From positions 35,072,979 to 35,136,978 of the forward strand of contig OX463780.1 of assembly GCA_949825025.1 (NCBI GenBank): DNA of 64,000 nt, written 5' to 3'. The notes beneath the pieces were generated by a model. The model had not been told where the DNA came from and made no database searches. It saw only the letters and a program-made list of their open reading frames with translations. The position numbers were made by a program, and so were the translations under genes. Positions 36,301 through 47,800 of the stretch are shown here, one piece after another. Every line of letters starts with the position of its first letter. The first letter of the stretch is position 1. Source of the DNA: Siphlonurus alternatus (Eukaryota > Arthropoda > Insecta > Ephemeroptera > Siphlonuridae).

Positions 36301-39300
36301 ATACCAATATTCTCAAATGAAATTCCATGAGTTTTCCAGGTTTTTCCAGGGAATTTTAAAAAATTCCAGGTAATTTTTTAGCGTTCAGGAGGGGGTGGGG
36401 GAGGTATATTATATAAAAATTAACTTGAACCATGTAATTTTTTTAAGGTATCGTTTTAGGATTAAATTCCTTAAGGGTAAGGTAACGCCACCAATGTTAA
36501 AAAAAATCCCTCTCACAAAAATTCTGAAAAAAATTTAAAATGTTCTCCTCTATACCCCCTATCAGTACCTAAAATATCAGGTATACAAATACGATCTAGT
36601 TTTTGAGTTATAAATTTTTAAAGTTGACTACTTTAACATGGAGAAATGAAACTCCCATGTTAAATTGGTCAACTTTAAAAATTCATAACTCAAAAACTAG
36701 ATCGTATTTGTATACCTGATATTTTAGCTACTGATAGGGGGTGTAGAGGAGAACATTTTAAATTTTTTTCAGAATTTTTGTGAGAGGGATTTTTTTTAAC
36801 ATTGGTGGCGTTACCTTACCCTTAAGGAACAAAAAATCTTGTCATTTTACATTTTGTTTTTCTTAACAACTATATATCCATAATTTATCAATTGAAAGAT
36901 ACAGATCATGAGAAAAATAAAAAAAATAAAAATGCGAGCGTAGCGAGCAACTTTTTTGACAGTTAGAAAATTTTAATGCTCAAATTTTTTATGAAATTAC
37001 TGTATAATTAATAAATATTTTTTATAAATTATACTGTATATGATTACATAATATATACTAAACTTATACTTTAATCTAATCTAATGATAATAATAACAGG
37101 GAACGTTAAAAATCGCAAAAAAAAATAAAAATAAATAAATAAAAAATTAAATTGACTTGTCTGATGACACTGATAACAATATATCGTCCCTCGTCCGGAA
37201 TAATGAGCTATCTGCCTACCAAAATTCAAATGCAATAATGAGCTGTCTGCTTTACCAGGTGAATGCAATTTTAATGTAAAAGTAAAAGCAGGCAGCTCAT
37301 TATTGCATTTGAATTTTGGAAGGCAGATAGCTCATTATTCCGGACGAGGGACGATATTATATTTACCATAAATAGTGCATACATGAATGTAAAGCAGATC
37401 AACTCTTCATTTTACAAAAGAAGTAAATTTGCAAAATACTTTTTGTGATTACTACACAGCATTTAGAATATTTAGATAGAGGGAAAACTTAATTGAAAAA
37501 TTTCCTAAATTTTTGAAAAATCTTTTAGTGTCCTAATTTATGGTTCCTAAATTTCTGAATTTTCAGGAAAATGTTTAAAAAAAAAAAAAAAAAAAAAAAA
37601 TCTAGCAATAATGCATTAATCATTTTATTTTTTAACTTCAATATAATTTTATTCAGGTCTATTTAAAAACTTTAAAAGTACATTTTTTTTTAGTGTTCAG
37701 TGTCATTTTAATGAAAAAAATATTAATTATAAAAGTCACACTTAAAAATTTTAGTCCGGTGTGAATTGAATGTGATAAAAATTGCTGGAATATTTATTAT
37801 TATTATTTTAAACATTTCTCTGAAAATTCAGAAATTTAGGAACAGAGCGATCTTCTACTGTTTAGGAACCATAAATTAGGAAATTAGGACACAAAACATT
37901 TTTCAAACATTTAGGAAAATTTTCAATCTAGTTCCCTATATCTAAATGTTCTAAATGCTGAATATTGTGTTCAATGAATTTTTCAAAAAATACTGCAAAA
38001 ATTGTGCATTATGGTCTATAAAATAAAGTGAGCTCACGCCGCGCGTACAGCAACGCGCGTTGCTTCCTAGTTTACATTATCATATATAACTTTTACTTTA
38101 TTTTTTGTGCTTGAATATGATAAATTATAATAATTTATAAATGACCTCTTGTATATATTTATGATTTCTCATCAAACAATCAACTTTTTTAAAGTAATAT
38201 TCGCGTAAATTGTCTATCTTTTAATTACACTACGTACTGCAATGCATGCATGGTCACTTGCATCGTTAAAAATAATAATTATATTTTTCTAGTTTATAAT
38301 TCAAGTTGTTTTAATTGAAGGAGTATTTATTTTTAGTTACAAATTAATATTTGAAACATTCATATACTTTTCAGTGAATATTTAACTTATATTCGTCCGA
38401 AATATTGACGTCACTATAATACGCGCGCGATCTCTCGTAAATCGCGATCTTTTTACGTCACGCTTTTGCACACGAATTTTTCCCATTTTCATCTCCAATA
38501 CTTGAAAAATTTATTTGATTGATTTGAATAAATATTAGAACTTGTCAAAAAATTAAAAAAACGAAACGGTATCAAGATTTTAGGCATCAAAATTACATAA
38601 TTTAGAAAACGATTACTGAAAAATGTGATAATTCCAGTTTTTTTGACATTTTTTTCGAAATTCCATGATTTTTCCCGGTTTTTCCAGAGGGTTTGAAATT
38701 CCATGATATTTCCCGGTATTCCAGGTTTTTCCAGATGGTATACACCCTGGTATATTCAAATTCAAACGAGAGAAATAATAATAAACTACAAAGTAATAAC
38801 TATAATAAAATATGTGCAAACTTTCACATCAATAAATAATTAAATTAGCTTCTACAATACTATGTTCCAAGAAAGAATTATAATTTGAACAAACATGGTG
38901 TTTTGGGTAAAAATTAAAAATGATAAGTCCTTGTAAAAGCTCCAAGAAAAAAAAAAAAAATTCAAGATTGTAAGAGGAAATTAAGCATGAAAACATGCCC
39001 ACTTTGCCACATGATCCAAATCAAACTTACCTGTTGATATTTACTCGGTGGTGCACTTGGAGGTGCTGTAACCTCATCTCGGGGTTGGGGAAGGTTTTAG
39101 AACACAGCGAACACTTTATGGAATGGCCTCCTGAAGAAGTTCCAGGCTGTGGCTTGACTTGGTGTCTCAATGACCCCTCCCTGGTCAGCCTCGGGGGGCT
39201 GACAGTCGCCTCTTCCACGAAGTTATCGTTGCGAGTCCGCTTGCGAGGAACAGACTCCTCCGACTCAACCACCTTGTGCTTCCGTCCAGCCTTGCAGTCA

Positions 39301-42300
39301 TGCGTGTTCAAGTTTGACATAGTGGAAAAATTCACTTCACAGGTTGAACACTTAAACTGGGCATATTTCATTTGTGTATGTTCTTTAAAATGCATCAATA
39401 ACAGTTGGTTGCTTTTACAATTTAAGCCACAAATTTGACATTTCCTTGATGAAGAATTATGATGTTCATTTATCATATGAAATTCAAATGAAACTTTTGA
39501 TGGAAATTTTTTATCACAAATTGAACATAAATTATTTTTAGTGGTCTCTGTAGTTTTTACTATTACTGGTGTTTTAATTGTATTTTTATTTTTCTCTAGG
39601 GTTTGTTCTAACACTGGTACTTTAATAGACTTTGCCTTACATTTGTGGTATTTCTTCTTAATTTTATTATTAAATTTTTCATTACAAGTTAGACATTTAT
39701 AGAACACCTGGTGTTTCAAATTTGTATGTAATTTAATATGTTCAATAAGGTTATTTTTGTTTGGAAATGTTAAGTCACAAAACTGGCACACTGAGTCGGA
39801 GCAATGATCATTCATCATATGAAGCTCAAAATTATTTTTGTTTTGAAAAGACTTGTCACAAATCTTACAATAATTTTGGTTTGCAAATTTCAGTTTAGTA
39901 TGAACTGTCATGTGTTTTACAAGGCCTTGATGTCCTTTGAACTTTCTGTCACAAAACTGGCAAGTTTTATCCACGTTATGACGAGACATCATATGAGCTT
40001 CAAAAATTTTGATATTGTAAAAACGCTTACTGCAATGTTTACAGAACTTTACCTCAATTAAATGTTCATTTAACGAGTGTGTATCATTAAAAGATAGATT
40101 GCAATGAACACAGGGGAGAGCTGTATTTAAAGAAGGTTTTGTTTTACTCTCTTGAACTTCAGCCGTTGCTAATTTAATTTTCTTGTTGTACTTCCGCTTT
40201 TTAAAAGGACTCATTGCTATTGTTGATGAAGACTCAAGTTCGTCTCTTATTGCAGCTGCTTCTAGTTTCTTTTTCTTGACATACTTTCGCTTTTTAGGAG
40301 GACTTGCTGCTGCTGTTGATGTAGACTCAAGTTCCTCTCTAATTGCAGCATCGATGAGAGATTCACTGCTGCAATCACGGAACAAAAACTACTTTAGCAT
40401 CCAACCAATAGTCCAGCAAAAACAAAGGTAACAAGTTACTAAAAATAATAAAATGGAAATTTAAAGAAAGTCACTTGCATTTTAGGTCAAATTTTAATAA
40501 ACAATAATAATAATAAATAAAAAAGAATTATACATAATAATAATTATTATACTCCCTTTTTTCTTTTCTATTTATTGCTTTAATTACTATACATTCATAA
40601 AAAATGAAATGCATCAAACAACAGTAACAAAATGAAACAATAAAACTTGCATGATAAACATACACATAATAATATATGTTTCATACATTACTGTGGATAC
40701 TGTACTTGAGACAAACATAATCTTCTACATTGACCTAGTAGTAGAAAAAGTTTCTAGTTTATAGGTAAAATATTTTAACAAAGCCAGTTACTTTCCTAAG
40801 GCTTTTAAAAAAGAGAAGTTAACAATGGACATAAGACTTTTTCCTGCTATCACCTTGATATATTTAAATTTGAATATATATAACAAACACTGTAGGAACT
40901 TCACCTGTATCCAGCACCTGAAGACAGATTCCTCACTCTCTGGGGTAACGCAGGAGCACTCATAAGCTTCTGGCAGGTGTGCTGGCTAAAATCATCATTG
41001 GAACCAAACTTGATGCTGCACCGTCGACACTTAAAAGGAAGCATATCCAGAATCTTGTGCATATGAAATCTGGCTACATGCACTACTAGAAACTTATTTG
41101 AAGTAAAATATTTTGTACAATATGAACATTTTTTGTGATTAGAGTGATCTTTTATCAGATGCTTCTTCATAATGATAATATTTTCAAAACTTTTCTTACA
41201 TATTTCACAAGAATACATTTTTTTATTACAGTTATGTTTTTCTAGGAGTTTTCTTGAGTTAACTGTAATTTTACACACTTCACAAGTGAAATTCATTGTT
41301 GTATGAGTCTTAAGATGTGATAATAATGAACTAGTTGTTTTAAATATTTTATCACAGAATTGGCAAGTATCAGTACTAGAATGATTTTCTATCATATGCT
41401 CATCATAAAGTGAATGGTCTTTAAAATATGTTTTACAACGTTTACATAAGAACTCTTGACATTCATGTTTACTAAATTCATCTTTAGATTTAAAGTTGAT
41501 TTGACAAATTTTACATAAAATAGTTTCCTCTAGTTTTTTTGCGTGTGATTTTAAATGCATTCCAAGATAATTTCTAGCTGAAAATACTTTAGTGCATTGT
41601 GGACATTTTAGTAATTTGGGTTTGCCTTTAGTTTCTTCTCGTTTTTGCTGTGATGATGAAGTAAGAGGATAATTATTTAGTTCATTTAATGAATTATTTT
41701 CCACATTACATTCTTCAGATGATGAGGCAGAACTACTTGTAGTGCTCATACATTGAGCTGCCTTCAAGTGGCGACTGAAACTTCTTTGACTTTGGAACTG
41801 TCTCTCACAAAGATGACATAAAAATTCGTGATTTTGTTGGTCATGCACGTCTAAATCTGTTCTAGTTTTGAATGATTGTTGGCACATGTCACATGGGAAG
41901 CTAGGAGGACACTGGTGAAGAAAAAGAAAAATTTCCTTGTTGAATGAATCATGACACTCTGTGCACTTGAATGGTTGGTGAGGTAATGTAGTGTGTACTT
42001 GAATATGTTGTTTTAGAACTTTATATCTTTTAAATGATGTATTACAAAACTGACAATTCTTTTTCGAAGAATGTTCTTCCATCATATGCAATTCAAAATT
42101 TCCTCTGTTTACAAAAGTTATGTCACATGTTTTACAGTAAACTTCTGTTTTATTATCTTCAGTTTGTGCTTTTTTAGATTTTATACGTTTTCTATCTGAA
42201 GGAATCATCATAATTGGGTGTTTAATTTTAGTATGTTCTCGAATATGATTTACAAGATGTTGAGGATATGAGAATTTTTTTGAGCAAAATTGGCACATAT

Positions 42301-44787
42301 TTTCTGTAGAATGCATTTCCATCATATGCTTTTCAAAAACTGAAGATATCTCAAATGCAATATTACACATCCTACAGAAGTTTCTGGTTGACGTGTCTTC
42401 CGTTGCTTCATTGTCACACTCATGAAGCAGCTGATCTTCTTCATTGCTGAACTGTTCGTTGCACATCTCACATTGCTGCGATTGATAAATATCATAAACA
42501 TCTTCAATTGGAGGTACATAAATTAAACAATCATGATCATCAAATTCTGATTCAAAAACGAAAGATTTCTGACATTTTTGACATTTAAAAGACATTTTTG
42601 TAACTGATGCATGAGATTCAATATGTTTAATCAATTCAGAGATAGTTATAAAATGTTGATTACAAATAGGACAAATATCTTTATTTGAATGATTTTCGAT
42701 CATGTGATTTTCAAGACTACCATCATTTTGAAAATAAATTTTACATATGTCACAATGTTTATTCAAATCCATTACCGATGGACTGTTGTTTGTTGCTCGA
42801 CACTTGTTGTGTTTCAGGTAGTCTGTCTTATTGAAGACAGTGTTGCAGTTGAGGCACGTGAAAGGTTTGAACTCAAGTTGTGTGTGGCTCTTGAGGTGAG
42901 ACGAGAGGTCCTTGGAGTGCCGGAACTCCTTGTCGCAGAACTGGCAAATCTTCTCCATGCTGTGGTACTCGACCATGTGCAGCTCATATTCCGTTTGCTG
43001 CCCCAGTTGTAAAGGACACAACTTACAAAACTTCTCTGCATATAGATGAGCGTTCAGATTTGACACTTGTGAAAATAATAAGTCACAGTGTAGACATTTT
43101 ATTTTATTTTCAGGTTCATCAGTATTTTTCGTGAAGTTACTGAAACAGATAAGCCATGACAGTGGTTAGAATTACGTAATTTTTAGCATAGTTTTACTTT
43201 ACAGGAAAATAACAGTTAACTGCTCATAATAATAAAAAATAAAATAAAGAGCTAGAAAAAAAATCAGGTTTTAATTTATTGAACTTTAGCCAGCAAAACT
43301 TTATGACTTTTCAAAACTAATCAATTAATTAGATTTAGTTACCTAGTACCATCATGATTAATTATAACTATACATTAATATACCAATTACGTGGACATCC
43401 CTATTACAGTAGCTGAAGACTGAGATGTTGTCTACAAAAATCTTAAAAAGCTGGCTATTAACAATCCTTTGCATTTTATATAAAGTCCTTAAAGTTAAAA
43501 ATTGGAATACATGCGTTAGAATCTTACCTATGATTTCCAATTTTTAACTTTAAAAACTGTACATACAACTTTGTATTGACTGTTGAATTAACACCCATCA
43601 ATTTGGGGACATGCAAGAGCTGCAGTGCTTACTAGGTCTGCTCCGAGCTTGAGTCATTTTGGACTGGTGGTGAGGTCTGCTTTGAGATTGGGTCATCCTG
43701 GTTTGGTGGTACATTCTGCTCCGAGCTTGGGTCATCCTGGTTTGGTGGCACATTCTGCTCCGAGATTGGACCATCCTGGTTTGGTGGCACATTCTGCTCC
43801 GAGATTGGGTCATCCTGGTTTGGTGGCACATTCTGCTCCGAGCTTGGGTCATCCTGGTTTGGTGGTACATTCTGCTCCGAGCTTGGGTCATCCTGGTTTG
43901 GTGGCACATTCTGCTCCGAGATTGGGCCATCCTGGTTTGGTGGCACGGTCTGCTCCGAGCTTGGGTCATCCTGGTTTGGTGGCACATTCTGCTCCGAGCT
44001 TGGGTCATCCTGGTTTGGTGGTACATTCTGCTCCGAGCTTGGGTCATCCTGGTTTGGTGGTACATTCTGCTCCGAGCTTGGGTCATCCTGGTTTGGTAAC
44101 GGGGTCTGCTCTGAGATTGGATCATTCTGGCCTGGTGACACGGTCTGCTCTGAGATTGGATCATCCTGGTCTAGTGGTGAGGTCTGCTCCGAGCTTGGAA
44201 CATCCTGGCCTGGCGGTGCAGCACAGCTCTCGAAGTGCCAGGCGCGGTGGCTCAGCATCTTACCCTCCGTGGGCAGCTCCAAGTCACAGATGTCACACTG
44301 GTGCATTGGACCGCACCTGCAAGCAAGAATGTAAGTCGTGCTTTGCAGTTTGTTCTTCTCAGCTGTATAATGCTGCAAGACTGAAGAAAAGGTGGAGTTA
44401 GTTAGTACAGTAGAAGAGAAGAATATTAATTTCCAAGGTTAGTACTGAGAATAAAGAATACAGTATGGAATGGAAGGGGGGGGGGGGGTAATTTCATCAT
44501 TCTCACATTAAGCTTATTCTAACAATTATTCTTAAGAATGTTTTAAGTATCAAAGGCTTATCGATTGATCTCAGTTACTTCATCGGAGTGGAGTCTTAAA
44601 ATATTTCTGTCAGAAGGAATTTAATGAAATAAATTTTAAAAATTCGAGAATTTCTAAAAATAATCATATCATTCAATGATCAAATTCAAGGTGGCGGTTT
44701 CTTACAACAGTTGTTCTATTTCCAGTGTCCATTTATTTTATTAGACTTCATGTTTATCTTCCACCTCAATTTTCACAAAACTGATCA

Positions 44788-44825
<38 letters not shown>

Positions 44826-47800
44826 ATTGATGGCAAGCTTAAAGTCTCCTGCAGGTCTCATTAAAATCAAGAGGGTCAATTTCAAGACCTCAATCAACTG
44901 AGGCACGTCCTTAGAATAATAATATCAAGGATCAATAATATTCTAATTTTTAATTTAATTAATGTGGTGTGAAAACTCATTATTTTTAACACTTCCAACT
45001 GAACAACTTTTCATACTTTTGACACTGCACTGTCAACTCACTTGTCAGGAGTGTTAGCACGGCTCACTGCTGCCATCTCTACATCACCTGCGTTCATGGT
45101 TGGTGTCTTCTTCACAGCTCCCTCACTACACAAGAGGCCAACAATATTAAACTCAAGTATACAGTAGTTGCTGCAAAGTATAATTCCCAGGTTATGTTTT
45201 TTTTTAAACTGAAAGGTGTACGAAATTTTCACTTGCAAGGTACATAAAATTATTCTCTTTCACCTGATACTATTGATTTTTGCCTGTACTAATTACTTAC
45301 CTCATTTTTATCAAGATAAATATTGGAATTTGACTCTTTGATGTCATGATGACGTCATCTAGCCAACAGACAAAGATCAACTCTGTGACGGCATCGTGAC
45401 ATCTCAGTCAAATTCCAATATCTATCTAAATGAAAACTGGGGTAAATAATTAGCATGCATGAAAATTAATAATATCAGGTGAAAAATAATAATTTTACCT
45501 TCATTTTATTTTGAAAATTTTACACTTTTTTATAATAACTAAAAAAAATAATAAGTAAATCAAATTATATGACGCCAGCAGCCACCCACAAGATCATTAA
45601 AATTTTTATAAAAACAAAAATAAACTGCTGACCAACTGAAATGTTTATTCTAAGCAATTGAACTGACCATTGCCAGATAAATGACCATGCAAGACTATCG
45701 TAGCATTCAAGTTGGCATTGAATCTATAAAGTTTTTATTTTTTAGAGTACTGCATACATTTAAATGATAACAACAATGTTATATATACTGTATATTCATG
45801 TGTAAAAAAATGATAACAATGTTATATATTATACTGTATATTCATGTGTAAAAACGAAGAAAATGTTAACTCTTAAAAAAGTTTAATATGATAATTTTAC
45901 ACGTACTGTACTGAGGAGTACAATATGCCATATGAAAAGGTTTAATAGCCTATTTCTTATTACAGTACTTCTTAATGCAGTATTTGATGATAAAATTGCC
46001 TCACGTTATTATTTAACCACTTACCCTGGTAAGGCTTCTATCTTGTCCTCCAGGCAAGGTGAGGCCTCTGTCTTGTCCTCCAGGCAAGGTGAGGCCTCTA
46101 TCTTGTCCTCCAGGCAAGGTGAGGCCTCTGTCTTGTCCTCCAGGCATGGTGAGGCCTCTATCTTGTCCTCCAGGCAAGGTGAGGCCTCTGTCTTGTCCTC
46201 CAGGCATGGTGAGGCCTCTATCTTGTCCTCCAGGCAAGGTGAGGCCTCTGTCTTGTCCTCCAGGCAAGGTGAGGCCTCTGTCTCGTCCTCCAGGCATGGT
46301 GAGGCCTCTATCTTGTTCTCCAGGCAAGGTGAGGCCTCTGTCTTGTCCTCCAGGCATGGTGAGGCCTCTATCTTGTCCTCCAGGCAAGGTGAGGCCTCTG
46401 TCTTGTCCTCCAGGCAAGGTGAGGCCTCTATCTTGTCCTCCAGGCAAGGTGAGGCCTCTGTCTTGTCCTCCAGGCATGGTGAGGCCTCTATCTTGTCCTC
46501 CAGGCAAGGTGAGGCCTCTGTCTTGTCCTCCAGGCATGGTGAGGCTTCTATCTTGTCCTCCAGGCAAGGTGAGGCCTCTGTCTTGTCCTCCAGGCAAGGT
46601 GAGGCCTCTGTCTTGTCCTCCAGGCAAGGTGAGGCCTCTATCTTGTCCTCCAGGCAAGGTGAGGCCTCTGTCTTGTCCTCCAGGCATGGTGAGGCCTCTG
46701 TCTTATCCTCCAGGCATGGTGTGGCCTCTGTATTGTCTAGGTAAGTTAAGGACTGTGTCTTGTTATTTTGGTATTTTGAGGCCTCTGCTGTGTCTTCTTT
46801 ACACACTGAGGCTTCTGTCTTTTCCTCCAGACATGGTGAGGCCTGTGCAGGATCTTCTTGGCATGATGGCAGCCTATGCTGGGCAGTTTGGTGGTCAGTG
46901 AGCCTCACTTCACTGGGGAAGATCACATTGCATGGCCGACATAGCAGCGGGGTGCCACACTCGTGCTGCTTGCGTCCCTCGTTGGTACGGAACATGGTAC
47001 GACATCCGACACACACACTGGGAGCAAGTCTGAGGGCCGTGTGGGAGCGGAGGTGCATCTCCAGCAACTGCAGGCTGGCCAGCACAGTCTCACAGAAAGA
47101 GCATGTGCGCATGTTTACCAGGTGCTTCTCCAAAGTGTGTAGCTCAAACTCAGACCGTGACGCCAGAGCCACCTGACAGAAACGACAGAAGTTCTCGGAG
47201 CAAGGATGATACATGCCTCGTTTTGTCAAAGTTGTGTCACAGCCTGTACAAATTATTTCTTCTATATTCTCTGGAGATTCTACTTTTGCAATTGTTGGAC
47301 TTTTCAACTTTTTTCCAGTATCTTCAGTAATTAAATTTGATGACACTCTAATGTAATGACTAACACCAGCATTTGTTATTATTTTAATCACCTTGATATT
47401 TGCTATTTCTTGAGCAGATACAGTATTTTTTTCTGTAGATTTAATGTTAGTTTTTACTGGAGTTGAAATAGGCTCCAAGTTAATATTCACTTCAGGCTTG
47501 CTTTCAATGACTATTGTATTGCAATCATCTTTGTTTGATTCAATTACATTAGTAGTTTCTGCTTGCATCATTAGAGACTTATGATCTGAAGAATCAATAG
47601 TGTCATCTTTAGAACTGATAGCGTTTTTCAATTGTTTTTCTTTATTTCCAGCTTGCATGGTACCATTCATGTTAGTAATTTTTTCACCAGCATCACAAAT
47701 GTTCATTTCCATGGAGTTTAGATCAGTAGGCAAGATGTCCTTACAAGGTTCTACAAGATTTACTGTCTGAGAGTGTTCAGTTTCAATTGATTTTTCATTA

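Larger units (their letters stand above)
36293..38749. mobile_element. Composite TIR element with nested insertions (zinc-finger intron 6)
   Basis: Outer ends CAGGGTGTATACCA and TGGTATACACCCTG are inverted, flanked on both sides by GTATAT. Subterminal words AAATTCCATGA and GGTTTTTCCAG occur at both ends in the same orientation. Inside lie a TTAA-family copy (36471-36825), a hairpin (37181-37356) and a foldback (37459-37960). Confidence 0.82.
35848..39030. other. Zinc-finger intron 6
   Basis: Mostly the composite element. A GC-richer piece of unknown origin lies at 36070-36260 just outside its left end. Confidence 0.6.
44317..46024. other. Zinc-finger introns 3 and 2
   Basis: 44317-45041 has G13 at 44476 and a long poly(A) run at about 44790-44823 (plus strand). 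45126-46024 has hairpin H and a short tandem duplication. Confidence 0.6.

Noticed and set aside
36901..36955. GCGAGCGTAGCGAGCAAC patch as a possible RNA gene
   Set aside because: Too short, and no fold or box resembling a known RNA could be made out.
38489..38819. Two minus-strand ORFs
   Set aside because: They read through the terminal repeat words of the composite element; no protein similarity is seen.
39027..43066. Separate zinc-finger genes in this stretch
   Set aside because: Ends of the ORFs are splice donors in phase 2 and starts are acceptors in phase 2; joining them gives one continuous frame.
43598..44401. Repetitive ORFs of 188 (minus) and 258 (plus) codons
   Set aside because: Other-frame readings of the 39-bp minisatellite; only the frame with the C2H2 finger joins neighbouring exons.
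46027..46740. CRISPR array
   Set aside because: Units are contiguous 30-bp repeats without spacers, inside a coding exon of an animal gene.
45932..46901. Long plus-strand ORFs of 270 and 280 codons
   Set aside because: They are other-frame readings of the 30-bp minisatellite in exon 2 of the finger gene; the minus-strand frame alone continues into zinc fingers and valid splice sites.
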